NCBI GenBank assembly: GCA_964036155.1
Contig: OZ038422.1
Coordinates: 72,687,201-72,751,200 of the forward strand
Source: Diploscapter coronatus
Taxonomy: Eukaryota > Nematoda > Chromadorea > Rhabditida > Rhabditidae
Length of the DNA stretch: 64,000 nt
Direction: 5' to 3'
A program made the translations under genes and the position numbers. The notes below the pieces were generated by a model. The model was given only the letters and a program-made list of their open reading frames with translations, made no database searches and was not told the origin of the DNA. This document shows, in pieces, positions 1 to 12,842 of this stretch (position 1 is its first letter; the number at the start of each line of letters is the position of its first letter).

Positions 1-756
1 AGTATAATTTTAGATGTAAGCAAATACAAGTATCTTCTTTCAATGCAGCATAAGTTATTCTGTTGCTATTATTCTCATAATATTTATATTTTCCTGAACA
101 TATTCTGAATATTTCTAGAGATAGTCCTAAAAGTCTTATTTCATCCATTTTTCGGCTATTTTTAAAGGTTACATATTTTAAAATCACTAATTTAATTTAA
201 CTTAAAAACCCCCTTGACCATTTTTCCAAGGTTTTCAGCGATTTTTATCCCTTTGTCTTTTCAATTTGCTACAATTTGCTCGGGTCATCATTTTGGGCGA
301 ATTTAGTTCCTGTCTTTTTCTCTCGGGCTGCAATTTCGTAAACCCGGCCATTTCCCAATTCGGAAGGCCCTAACTCCATTAAAGTATGAGAAGAATCGGC
401 AAGCAGGTAGAAAAATTCTCGAGACTCGAAAGAAGGATTTTGTAAAGTTCGCCCATTTCAGAGATATTGTGAATGACTGACTACTTGTGTCGATAAAATC
501 GGCCTTCTTTTTTATATGTAAAACCCGAGGCCGAAATTAACTTATTGGCGCCTCTGCCGTTTGCTCTTTGTTATTGTACGAGGGGAGCAAGGTAGCTTTC
601 TCATCTTCTTTTTTCTCTTTTTACCATTTCCCTGCCTTGCTTCCTTCTCTCGCTTTTAGGTGACATTACAGTCACGTTATGTTCTTGAGCTATGAGCTCA
701 CCGATTTTTTACCTTTTAAATTTATATTTACTTTTATACATATTTGTTAAATAAAC

Positions 757-778
757 GGCTTAATTACCCAAGTTTGCG
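757..778 (+). ncRNA. SL1-like spliced-leader sequence (possible SL RNA variant or relic)
   Basis: The 22 bases differ from the canonical nematode SL1 exon at only two positions (third base C for T, and base 21 C for A) and share an unbroken 17-base core, TTAATTACCCAAGTTTG. The sequence is followed directly by GT, as the SL exon is in an SL RNA gene. The downstream 60 bases do not show the usual Sm-binding site (AATTTTTGG type), and I see no clear snRNA-type upstream element. It may be a divergent SL RNA gene, a pseudogene, or a genomic insertion of a leader. The match itself is far too long to be chance. Confidence 0.45.
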
Positions 779-3700
779 GTGCCATCTACTGCGTATTCAA
801 TTCTCTTTACACCCTAAAACAGCCTACTAACTGCAAGCACGCACGCGAGCTGGATTGATCACCCAACTTGACCGTTTTAATTACAGCTTGAGACGAAATA
901 AAAGGAACGTCTTTGTTTCTTCCTCTCCTGTGAGTCTCGAATGCGCGAGAGACGAGCATTTGTTCGTTTATGTGTTCATGTATTTTCTTTTCGTTTTTCG
1001 CGTTTTTAAAGGCAATTATCGACAAAGAAAATAATTCCAAAATACTTGTTTTTTTTTAATGAAAATCTCGATAATTTTGATAAAAACAAAGGAAAACGAA
1101 AGAAGATAAAAAGAATCGTCAAATGAGCAAATGTCACCAGCGCGCATTCGAAATCATAAAAAAGAGAGATGCTCCTTTTATATCGTCCCAAGTAAATCAT
1201 TCATAATATTAATATTCGCAAATCGCAGAAATTTTATATGCTATTGCTTAATCACTTATCAACCAGCTATGCTTATGGATATTACTTTTTATAAGCTTAT
1301 CAATTTTACGCAAACCATGAAACGCGTGACTTATTAAGCTCACATCTTATTGTTCGCCTTTGAGAAATCACAAAATGCACTCAAATTTCGAAAGCTTTGA
1401 CGATTCATGTTCAAACGCCAATATGTTTTAAAGCAATAATGCAAAAAAAAACTCATAAAATTACCAATTTCGAACTCGTTTTACAACATCTTTATTGGTC
1501 ATAGTCTAGCATAACTTTTGCCGACAAAAAACGAGCTCAAAGTTTGTGAACCAATGACAAATTTCGAGGTTATATTTATTCAGGAATGATCAAATCCACC
1601 CTCAATCTATGATAATCTCCCAAAATCTCAAAAATTTCTCCCAGGCTTCAAAATTTTCTGGGAACCATTATGTTCGCTCGGTTATCGCATCATTTTGGTC
1701 GCTTTTCTTACGTCGCACCGCATTTTGCACCGAAAGCAGGCTGTTTTCTTTCAAAATTGAGTGAATAGAAAGGAGCTCGTATCAGCTTTATGAGATTATT
1801 CAATTAGCAAGGATTTTGGTTGAATTGAAGCTAAAGCGTTTATCCATTCATGAGCGTGTAAATTGCGGGTTCTTATCGAGAAATATAGGTTTCAATTATT
1901 GATTTGATTAATTTCATTTCGGTATATTGATTTATTTGATGTTTCCAAACAAGCTTGTAAAATTATTCAATTATAAAGAATTTGGTTTAGAGATAAGAGT
2001 TTCATCCATTCATGAGCATGGTATGGAATATTATTCCTTTTAGCTGAAAGATAAGTTTTAATATTTGGTCGATGAACTTAGCATTCATAAGATTGATGCT
2101 GGAGCAGAAAATTAGTTCTCATCGTTTAAAATTCTAAAATCGTTTTCAATTATTATTTGTACGAGAATTGTCTTACTTATATCTATGACTTTTGCTTGTC
2201 TATTTGGAGAATTTATTTAAAAAAAAAAAACAATTTTCACTTAAAATATTCCAAAATTCATCATCACTGCATTTTTCTCGAAATAGAATGTGCTTGAACT
2301 TCTAAATATGAGGGGGGTATTTACTCCTCGGCGAAATTATGTTTTCTGCCCTCCCCACCCACTTTACCCACTTTAATTTTGCAAACTCCTTTGTCTGGGA
2401 TCTGTTTCAGAAATAATCTTCTTTAGCTAATTTAATGAGGGTGTTCAGTAGATCTTTCAACTATTTTAAGAAACAATGTTAATAATTTTCGAAAAATTAC
2501 ATCATTTCTATATTTAGGCTTATTATTGATATCACTATGATTTTTAAAATTATGATAAATTTCATACCAATACTATTTATTAGCATAGAGCCGCATCTAA
2601 ATTTCGAATATTTATATCTCAAGATCTAACTTGAACAGCCAGGCAAGCAATAAAAGGTCTAACTGTTTGAATTTCTTCTGTAATTATCAAACATTGTACT
2701 TATTATTGATCGTCATTTAAAAAAAAAAAACTACCCTTTAAAAAATTTAAATCTATCAATAATTCGTCCAAAAAATGAACATTCTTTCAGATTTATTAGC
2801 GAGTTTTCCATTCTTTTTCTGCACCAGTAATCTGTCCAAATTTGCTCATTATTTTGTTTTCGCTGAGGGTACAATTCGTTTTCCCAATATCTGTGAAAAA
2901 TCTCCTTTTTCAGAAAATCTTTGCTTCGTGTGAACATTTTCTCTACAAGATATTTGAAATATTTTGTAGGACTATGAGATTTCTATATCAAATTGCTATA
3001 ATCGTAACATTTTTAGGATATCCAAAATTTTCCTAATTATTTGAAGCATTTTTTTAAATTTATGAAAATCTACAGATGTTTCCCAATATCATCGAACCAA
3101 TATTGTGTTAATTGTTTAAAACGGTCTACGAATAACTTGCGGCATTTACTTGATTTGTGGAAATTTTCGGGTCACTTTATCAAGTGTCTCAAGAATTTTC
3201 CTAGAAAATCCTCGTTTCGGCTCAACTTTTGATGCATTTGAAAATTTTCCCAAAGATGAAGCATGTGGTGACATTTTCATTGTCCTTTCTTAACCTTTGA
3301 TATTCTGCATCTTTCTTGAATGCATTTCTTAGCCTGATCCACACTTTATCTCTCATATTCACATCTTTTTTTATGTTCCCTTTCGTTGGTCTAAAGAGAA
3401 CGAACTTTACACAAACTTCAAACTATAACTTTAAAATCAACCAATTTCAAAGTTTCGGAAGTCGAAATTTTTGACATATCATTGTCGACAAAATTTCCTT
3501 CCTTATTTTTGCTCTCTCTAACTTGATCTTCATTATCTTATTTCAGATTATTATTTTTGAAGCTCACGTTTGCTATTCTTTCTTTATCACCTCAACCCAA
3601 CTTCATTTTGTGGACCTCTACCTCGAAAATATTGCATTTTCACTCCTTTATGTAAGAATATTGTTGACGAATTTGAGGCTCAAATTCTTCCCGAAATTCT

Positions 3701-4053
3701 CAGAAAGTAGTAGCCAGCAGGCATTTCTGGAGGGAATATTATTGTTTGCTCAAGATTTACTGAGGATGATGATAATTATTATTATTACTAAATTCGGAAA
3801 ACTTCCTCATACCCCCGTCAGAAATAGATTTCGTAGACGATCTTATGATCATAATAAATTTGAAAATCAGTTCTACTATCTCATATTTTATTCAGATTCA
3901 AAAGCAGATTAATTCTTTTCTTCAGATAAGCTTCATTAGAAAACCATATGTGCACATACCAATTTAGAAATCAATAGTTTTTGCCTATTTGTGGGTAATA
4001 ATATTTTAAAATTCAAAGTAAAATTGTGTTAATTTAAAAAAAAAAAAAATCCT

Positions 4054-4256
4054 AAACTCTGGTACAAAAAGTTATGAACGATTTAGTTCATCAACCGATA
4101 TATCTCCTATAACTAAACCAATTCGACTAAAAATTAGTGAATATTTTATGGATATATACTCCAACAATTGTGCTAATTTTGAGCCGAATTGGTTCAGTTA
4201 TAGGGGATATATCGGTTGATGAACTGAATCGTCCGTAACATCCTGCACCAGAGTTT
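4054..4256. repeat. Inverted repeat, about 80-bp arms (MITE-like)
   Basis: The left arm (about 4054-4135) and right arm (about 4175-4256) are reverse complements with scattered mismatches. Both contain the block ATATATC(T/C)CCTATAACT or its complement, and both end with ACTCTGG / CCAGAGT. About 40 bases separate the arms. The layout suggests a short non-autonomous foldback element. No transposase is nearby, and target-site duplications are not obvious in the flanking A-rich sequence. Confidence 0.75.
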
Positions 4257-7200
4257 ACAATTATCGTACCTATTTATTCGATTTTGTGCTACTTATGATC
4301 AAAATCCCCACATTTTTCTCATTCCAAATCGCATTTTCACCTGTCTAGAGTAGGTGGAACAATTTGTCATTTTCACTGTGAAACCATGTGTTTTTTTTAT
4401 CCGATCATTTAATAAAAACACAAAAATCTTCCAATTATGAGCGATTTAGACCACTTTGAGCCATTAGGCTTATTTCGTTTTTTTCAATTTTTTTTAGCAA
4501 AATGAATTTTCTATGATGAAAAATAGAACTAGAAAAATGTTATGGGTAAATTTCATGTTTTTAAACTCTAGCTATTTTCATAATTGAAGTGGTCAGAGAC
4601 TCAGAGGTACTCCAAAGCGGTTGCACTTTCGCCCATTTTTCATAGGCGTTTTAATCCGAAATATCCCATCATTTTCGAGCAATTTTTTGCTAGATTCGCT
4701 TGATGCTTAGCCGTTCCAACAATTATTTTCAATTACGGCTTAATTAAGCGATTGAACTTGCAGCACAGCAATTATTCATATCATATTTAGCCAGAGTTTG
4801 GGGAAATTTATCGGAATTCAAGGAAAATCCTACTAGTTTTATCACTGTTTCATGAAAAGTCGAGTATTTTGCCTCAGTTTATAAACCATTATGAGTCGGA
4901 TCAACCAATAAGGTGACATATCAATTATAAGAGAAACGTTAAAATTCTACTGTTATTCTCTCGCGCTTTCCAAATATTAATAAAAACAAATTTCTGAAGT
5001 GATGAAAGGCCCTCAAAACTCTGAAGTATTTCTTCATAATCTTCAACTTTCCTGATTATTTACATCACTCCATGTTTATATCGATTTTCATTTGCATAGA
5101 GAAAAACATTAAATATTATCCATCTTAAAATCCAACTTTTTGGAATTTCTATCCTGATTTGCAGGGTGAAATCTTCTTTATCTTTAAAGAAAAACTTGAT
5201 TCTTTGAATATTCAGGCGTCATTTCACTAAGGAAAAGGCATTTTCTGAAGGATGTTGATAAATAGATAAGGATATTATAAGATTATGAATGATATTATCA
5301 TAGACTGAATATATAAGCAATGGATAGCGAGTTCGTTCACATCAAACTTCCACATTCATATATCCTTGACAAGTTCATGTATCAAAACATACAACTTAAA
5401 GAGAGTCACTTATTCATTTTTCTAAGCTCCAAAGTTTAGTGTATTTTAATTATGAAATTTTATATCAATTTCTTCTTGTTGTCTTTGATTAAATATACCA
5501 GAAAAAGTCCAAATTTTCGAATTTCTTTCGATGACTTTTGTTCGCTTTTCATGTCCAATCTTTCCATAATCGAATTTTCGTTGAATTTGACGCATATGTA
5601 AATTCACATATTTTCATTGCGCATTTTCATTCATACTATGTTCCAAAATTTTGACGCACTTATCTTTTATTTCGGAAAATTGTTTCCTTCATAATATTGT
5701 GACTATATTCTCAAACCTAATTGAAAAAAAACTTTGACAAAACTATATTCGATTTCTGGAAGTTCCAATTCAGAGTAATTATTATCTTTGCATTAAAAAC
5801 ATGCATAATTATTTCAAGTTGAAAATTTTTTTTCTCAGTTTAAATACTATTTTCCCTGTTAGACTACATACTTTTCAGTTTGTTTTCAATTTTCTTGAAA
5901 GAATTCTTCATGTCAATTAGAAAAGTGTTTATCGTGATTTTTCCGATTCATTTGAATCATTATGATGCGATTTTTACTTATCAAATTAGTAAATCTCGTT
6001 CTAAAATCATATAAATTCGGTTCTTTTTAAGGGAGATTGTATCTTTTTTGGAAGAATCATTTCATTAATTTGAAGATATAGTATTCATGAAAGATAGCCT
6101 TAAAAATAACTTCTTTCTCAGTTAAACTTTGCTTCTATTCCAACTATTGAATTTTTCATAAACTTATCACAAAATAAAATAGCAATTAATTTAGGGGAAA
6201 ATACCTACACTATACAGAACTGTCTTCTGAAATATCACTTTCAATATTTTAAAACCAATATGTTATGTTTGCACTTAATCTACTCGAAATGCACTCTATT
6301 ATTTGTATTGGTCACCATTATTCATCTGCACTTATTCACATATTCATTTTCCCGCCTTTTCTACGAATTCTTCCTGGTTAATGAATCAGGACTGAAATTT
6401 CCCAGATTTGAGTTTGCATCAGAATTTCTACTAAAATAAACCTAAACCTTGAGAAAATTTCCCACAATGTTTAAGAATAGCATTATAAAAATGACTGAAA
6501 TATTTTAAAACATGTAGTTTACGTTTAAAAATTCTTCAGAAAAATGTAATCATTTTCTTATTTATTTAAAACTTTAAAACATTTTAAAGTGTTTAGAACC
6601 TCAAAATGTTAAATAAAAAAATGTATAAACCTGCACGCAAACTATTTGCTCTTTTCATATCATAAATTATTCAAAATATCAAGTCCACCTCCTTTAAAAA
6701 TCTCCTAAATTATTTCCAAAGTGAATCAAAACACTAAGGAAATCTTATGATAGCGAATATCCGAGAAATTCTAGGCTGAAATAATTTATTTTTTGCGCCT
6801 GAAAGTCTGACTTATTTCAGAAGTCTGGTAATTCTGCTTCCGCGTTCAAAAGTTGCACGTCTAATTGAATTATTATTTTGATGTGTTGGAATAACTACTC
6901 TAGTGAATTTACTTGAGACTATTCTATTACGTTGCAGATATAATTATTGTATTTGCATTATTTTGCAGTTTTTGAGAGTGTCACTTATGGGATTAGTAAA
7001 TTATCTCACGCTATTACGTGGTTATCCTTATGTTACGAGTTTTATCCAAGTCATATTGTTCATCAACTTTCTTTTTATTCTCATTGTATTGTTCGCGATA
7101 TTTAAAAATGTAGATGTTATTTCTTTCAAAGGACTGCCAAGATCTAATATCTAGATTTTTGTTTCTAAATAAGCTTCGAAAAATTTGAAACATCCAAAAA

Positions 7201-7827
7201 TTACTTTTTTATTCAAGCGTTCTTTCAATTCTCAATTCAACAGAAAAAAACAATCATTTTTTACGAAAATTGAACACAAATTAATGAATAAAATCTTTAA
7301 ATTGGCTATGTTAATTCTTGAAACATTTATAAGGTTGATTTATTCTTCATTCAATTGAGCCCATTCATTCTTATCTTCTATTTTGTTACAACCTATTCTG
7401 TAGTCGTTTTTGTTGTATTTCGATCTCTATCTCTTCTCCATCTTTTCAAATTCGATCTTTCAAATATCCGGATTTCATTTCCGAATTCCGCCTTTCGACG
7501 GGTCCTTTCCGTAAAGCGGATTCGTCGTATTCGTTTATTCATCGTCCCTCCTCGTGTCATTCGAATTTGCCAGATTTTCACACGTTTTCTCAGTACTCAT
7601 TTCGATTTTTACGATGTTTCATTTGAAATTTAGACGTTTTATCATTTTAAGCCTTGAAGATGAATGTAAAATCATTGTTTTTTTTCAAAATAAGTTTAAA
7701 ATAATCTGATGACTTGATCAAATTCTCTAAATTTGGTCTGTCCTTTAGTTACGGTCAAATATATTATTCCGAAATTGTCTTTCTGAAACTATCTAATATA
7801 TTTATTCTAATTTCAGACCTAGCAATA

Positions 7828-10465
7828 ATGGACAACAACCTAACATCGTCAATACCCGAAGGTGCAGCTGAATGTTCGCACAATGAGAGTTATGACGAGG
7901 CGAGATATTCACTGATCGTCTACATCGGCACTCCAATTGCAGTGGCTGGGGTCGTTTGTAACTCGATGCTTTTGGTGAGCAGATTTTTGAATATCCTTCA
8001 GAATATGTCGTAGTAGAATAGAGGTGAAATATGCAGTTGCCTACTTGGAATAACTTCAAAGGGAATATTCTACAAATGCCAAAATTATGAGAGTAAATGA
8101 CGGAATATGCTTCGAATTATATCATTTCTAAATAAAAATGACAGATTTTTGTTAAGAACATCATTTAGTATTAAAATGCTAATTATCTTCGATATTTTTA
8201 TTAATCTAAAAATTTTTGACGACGTTATTAAATGTTTCAATTTATATGATGATGAATTGCAAAACTATAATTATAGTGAAATTCTTTCTCGTATTTTAAA
8301 ATTACAAAACTCAATCAATTTCAAGCTGATCCATTATTTTTCAGAAACTCTTCTCGAAATCCAGCTCAAGAAAGTCTCCTAATTTATATCTGCTGGTACT
8401 GGCAATATTAGGTAAAATTTAACATATATCTATAAAAAAAATTCAGTTACTAACATCGTAAAATTATTCTTTGTCATATTGAAACTTTTGAAACCTATCA
8501 TAAAGCTTCAGATTTACTAATGGACCTATTGTATATTCCATTCTTTACGGTTGATGCGTTGGCGATTTATCACAAAAACGAAGCGCTCTATCATTTATGG
8601 CATTATTATGCTATGCTATTGTACGGGACGAGTAGACTAGGTAAAAGATTTCATTTTTCCGAAAAAATATTAGAATTTTTAGTCCAATTTGCTGCAACCT
8701 ACATAATTCTGTGTGCGACTTTGGAAAGATTCATTGTCGTTGCTGAGATCAAATCAATATATTTTATGATTAGGTCAGTTATTTATTATTTAGTTATTTC
8801 GTTTTTGACTGTGTCATCATCATCGAATACACAAGTCTTTCATTTCGCCAGGAAAAATTTTGAAAATTACACACCCTGAAGTATTTTTTATGATATCTGA
8901 TATTTCAGCACGAAAGGCCGATATTGCACGATTATTTTAACTCTACTAGTAGTCCTATTGCTTAGATTACCGGCTTTTTTCGAGTACCGGATAATCTATC
9001 GATCTGATTGCCCGATCTATATGGTAAGTGTTACGACTTATCATGCCATTTTACTTCTATTTTCTGGATAAATGCTGGAATAGGGATGGGTTAAGATTAT
9101 AATACCATAAAATAAACTGAAACATAATAAAAATAGACTATTCGCTTTTTCGACTTCATGACCAGGCGAAATAGGGTAGGGTTAAGAGACATTGAGGAAA
9201 CGCTATCTCGCTTGTCCGTGAAGTCGCGAAAAATTCGAAAAATGAGATTGATACTTTCAGAGTTACGACTACGTCTCAATGTTAGCCGGCTATGAACGCT
9301 ATCAGGTACTACATAATGACATAATAATTTAACCAAATGTAAAAGCTAATCCTGATTTAAAAACACTCGAATTCATCAAAATTCTCGCTCTACAGTGAAG
9401 TTAACGTCAATTAAAAATAATTTAGATGTTCAATTTCTTTGTTATGACAGTGCTCCACGTGTTCGTCCCATTCACCGTTCTTCTCATATTGAACATCTCG
9501 ATTGTCACAGTCACAAAGAGGCGGTTGAGAGGAATCGGATGGGCTGTGACGACGTTCATCGACATGCCGAAAGTCAGCGAGCTGATTAGGAAAGGTGAAA
9601 TATCGTCTTTCATTATCAGTTAGAAAACGATGTTCCAAAATCTTGGATAGAATATTTTCGAAACTTTACCTTATCGCATGATTGTACATTTTATCATATT
9701 AAAGATTAAGTCAATTCGTAGCGGAAAGAAGTCATGGTTAAATAATGTGAAATTTCACAATTCCACGATCATAGAGGAACGTCTAAATCATATAAAAACT
9801 AGTTTCGACGTATCGATATATAATAAAATAAAAAATAATGGTTACCCTCAAATTTTCAGAATCTCTTTCAACGTCCAAAAGAAGAAGAGACGAACTCCGA
9901 TATGCGACTTGGACGATGGTATCCATTGCGACAACGTATTTGTGCTGTTCATCACTTTCGTTGTTCATCTCGGTCATGGAAAATGCGTTCACGAATAATT
10001 CACTGCTCTACAACGAGGATGGTAGCAGGTTCGAGTTATTCGAATTTAAATTTTATGCTCAATAATTTTTTTTAATTATTTTATAAACTTTGAATGAAAA
10101 CGATTTTACAATTTACCCGGACTAAAGTGAAACGTATCAATTTTTAAATTGCAAAATTAAAATTTATGATCTTCAGCACCCGCTTCTACACTCTGGCTAC
10201 AGATGCCGTGTCAATTCTAGTCGCCGTGAATTCCCTACTTCGAATTTTCGTTTACATGCTGTGCTCACCTAGGCATGGAAATAATTTTTATCGAAGAAGA
10301 ATAATTATTTTCAGTATTCGCACCGACTTATGCACTGAATTTCCGATCTTCAGAGTATTCCAAATCTGCGGTCAAAATGGGAAGAAGTTGCGAGATGATG
10401 AACGTCACATTATGGCTTCATATCAACCAATCATGCTGGGAGCGCCTCCTAGTCAGATGCTTTGA
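7828..10465 (+). CDS. FMRFamide-receptor-like G-protein-coupled receptor
   Basis: A rhodopsin-class 7TM receptor assembled from nine exons with closing phases: 7828-7974, 8345-8411, 8512-8640, 8683-8773, 8909-9023, 9261-9305, 9426-9594, 9860-10028 and 10177-10465. The N terminus (MDNNLTSSIPEG...) is extracellular and carries Asn-Leu-Thr and Asn-Glu-Ser glycosylation sites. TM1 reads IVYIGTPIAVAGVVCNSMLL; TM2 includes YLLVLAILDLLMDLLYIPFF; TM3 ends CATLERFIVVAE, with ERF in place of DRY. TM4, TM5 (VLHVFVPFTVLLILNISIVT), TM6 and TM7 (VAVNSLLRIFVYMLCSPR) follow. The pattern matches the nematode FRPR neuropeptide receptors at the plasma membrane of neurons or target cells; the ligand cannot be read from sequence. 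The last exon may contain an in-frame 81-base GC-AG intron (10273-10353), which would give a more typical C tail. An acceptor-like TTTCAG lies just before the start and could serve trans-splicing. Confidence 0.85.
9141..9238. repeat. Hairpin (inverted repeat) in receptor intron
   Basis: Within the intron between 9023 and 9261, CGACTTCATGACCAGGCGA and the downstream TCGCTTGTCCGTGAAGTCG pair as arms, and pairing extends outward through TTCG-CTTTTT / AAAAA-TTCG. The loop is about 30 bases and includes GGGTAGGGTTAAG. It looks like a small MITE-type element; related motifs occur elsewhere in the window. Confidence 0.6.
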
Positions 10466-11798
10466 TATTTTATTTTCAATATTTTTTACTTAACTTAGTT
10501 TAAACCTCGTATTTCATCATATAAACTTGATGAACATACGATATTCATTTTAGGAGCAATTGTCATTCATTAGATTAGAAAGATCTATTTCAACCAAAAT
10601 TTAAACCTTGCTTGAAAACAAACTTTATTTGCCTTCAGAATTGCGCATTTCAATTGTCATATTAGCTTTAAAAACTGCTCTAAATTTTGCTTCAATGTCT
10701 TCCTGTATATGAAAAAGTATCAGTTATCAAATTATTATAGCTAATTGTTCAGGGATTCAAACATTTATCATAATTCTGCATTTTATGAAAAAAAATTCAT
10801 TTGATTATGTAATGCGGGTAGATGAGTGAAACTGCATTTTATTTGAAAATTAAAATAAAGATTTCTTTATAATTGATAATATTTCTATCGTATGTATCAA
10901 ATCATGAAAATATGAAACATTTGACATCGCGAAATTAAAATGAAAATTTCTTTCTACTCGCTTACTTCATCATTACAAAAGTCTCTCTTTTATGTTATTT
11001 TCTTGAAATATTATGATACAAGTGATAAAAAAAAGTCTTGAATATAATCACTGAATATCGATTTGGTTGATTAGAGAGAAAAAGGCAGTGAAGGATTAAA
11101 ACTGACCCAGAAAGTGACTTCCGATTAAAAAGAAATAGTTCGAAGAAAGAAAGATGGCTGATAGCCAATTGATCAACGAAACAAACTTTCTATGAGTTGT
11201 TGAATTAATCCCAACCAGTACAAAACTTTTTGGAGATAATATGATCTTACCAATTTAGAGAATATGTCAATTTCCTAAACACCAACAACCATTTCATGAT
11301 ATCAATTTCTCAATATTTTGAGATTCTTTCTTCAGATTATAGAAAGTGTAAAGTTTATTGGATTTCAAGATTTTTGATAGTGTCAAGATAAAATATATTT
11401 CTTTCACTGATAAAAATCTAATACTAAAAAGTCTTTCTTGGACTTATTTGACATCAAACATCAGTGCACTGAAGAAGATCGATAGGGGATTTGTTTCTTC
11501 ATCTTCCAATTGCTTCAGAAAAATGTAGTCCATCGAATCCTCGGTTCGTCATGGAAGGCATGGAAAGGGATCTCGTCGCTTCTGCCGAAACCATCCATCC
11601 ACGGAAGGGGTCGATATCGACTATCTGCTCAAATTCGCATATGAAAACTGTGATTTTCATCCTATTGATCAGGAAAGTTTATGAATGTCTCAAGACTCCA
11701 AGTAAATTTTTTTTCAGAAAATGCTAAACAGCGGTATTCAAGTTGGTTAATCTGAAGATAGAATTAGATGAAAAATACGACGGAATTATAATTTTGCT
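10466..11798. other. Intergenic region with one weak coding-like block
   Basis: Mostly AT-rich with no recognisable gene. A block at about 11505-11690 is richer in GC and open in two frames, one of which carries EGVDIDYLLKFAYENC. It might be an upstream exon of the lectin gene that follows or an unrelated relic. I could not connect it in phase to any neighbour, so it is not called as a gene. Confidence 0.4.
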
Positions 11799-12842
11799 AT
11801 GTCAACAACAACAACACAAGTTTGCACGAGCATGAACTGTCCAGCGATGTTTATGCCTGTTGGTGGAAGTTGCTTTGTGAGTCTCTGAAATCGACTATTT
11901 TGAGACTGAAATGCTAGAGAAATGTCTCTTTTCAATATCATCACATCATGTCTATGTTATGAAATACTACCGCATCCGACTCGTTAGGAAAAAGTAATTT
12001 TCAAAACAATTTCAGCACTTTTTCAATCCGTCCCCCACCCCCGTTCCTGCATACACTTACCAAGGCTCACTCAACTACTGCAAAACTATGGTGAACCCAA
12101 ATTCCCATCTTCCCTATATCAACAGTGACGCCATGAATACGACTGTTACAGTAGGTAACAGTTTAGTTATTATGTTTGTAATTTGACCTACTTAGATAAG
12201 ATAATTTTAGTAAAGGGAAAAAATCTAATCGAGAACTGAAACCACTATGATGTATTTCGAATACGATGATGGTACGTCTTTTACGACGTGGACACATTGG
12301 GCCATGAATGGTGTGATAATTTGATCTATTACGAGTCAAATATCGAGCATTTCAGAACCATCCCATACGTTTGACGATGAAGATTGTGTAAGTCATACCT
12401 ATCATCCAAATCAACACATTTTTTTGCCTTAAAATTGATCAATACTCATTCATAATGCCACTAGCTCATAGCTATGATATATTTTAGGTGGTTACTCTCT
12501 CCAGATTGACCCCTCCACCTTATCAAAATAACGAATGAAACGATATAAGGCAAATAAATAATTTATTTCCATAAATATTCTTTTTTTGTTTCAAAGTATA
12601 GTCATCATTGTCCTAAAATTGATGAAACTGCATCATTTTAGAGAAATGGCTATCTTGCGATCAAATATATACCAACTTAGCATTGAGATATACTTCAGCA
12701 TTATTTTTGAAGCTTTTGCAATCTTGTCGTCTTTCAAAATGGGAACAATTTATTGACAAACCCAATTTTAGATGTACCAATGAAGCTCCGACAGTTCTGT
12801 GTCAAATCGATCCGATAGGACGTTGTCGATTTATTGAATGAT
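11799..12842 (+). CDS. Small C-type lectin-like domain protein
   Basis: Exons at about 11799-11876, 12016-12150, about 12230-12311, about 12355-12388 and about 12718-12842 together spell a C-type lectin fold. The start is CPAMFMPVGGSCF (first cysteine pair and the SCF/SCY motif). Next come YCKTMVNPNSHLPYINSDA (helix 2, Cys plus the HLPYINS block equivalent to HLASINS), DDGTSFTTWTHW (the DG...W loop), DDEDC, KWEQFIDKPNFRC and a final VLCQ, followed by RFIE and a stop. This architecture is typical of nematode clec proteins, usually secreted and often immune-related. No signal peptide is visible in the first exon, so an upstream exon is probably missing. The junction between the second and third exons does not close cleanly in phase. 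The calcium/sugar EPN or QPD triplet is not evident. Confidence 0.6.

Larger units (their letters stand above)
1..7827. other. Long AT-rich intergenic region, no supportable gene
   Basis: No open frame here shows a recognisable protein family, consistent codon bias or a chain of phase-compatible exons. Open frames at 3523-3912, 6903-7154 and 7355-7633 are AT-rich and low in complexity, and I do not call them genes. The stretch does contain a spliced-leader-like sequence at 757-778 and an inverted repeat at 4054-4256, listed separately. The last few hundred bases (about 7380-7620) are richer in GC and lie upstream of the receptor gene, so they may include its promoter or 5' UTR. That last point is inference. 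Confidence 0.6.

Noticed and set aside
3523..3912. 129-codon frame as a gene
   Set aside because: AT-rich, low-complexity hydrophobic content, no homolog recognised and no adjoining exons.
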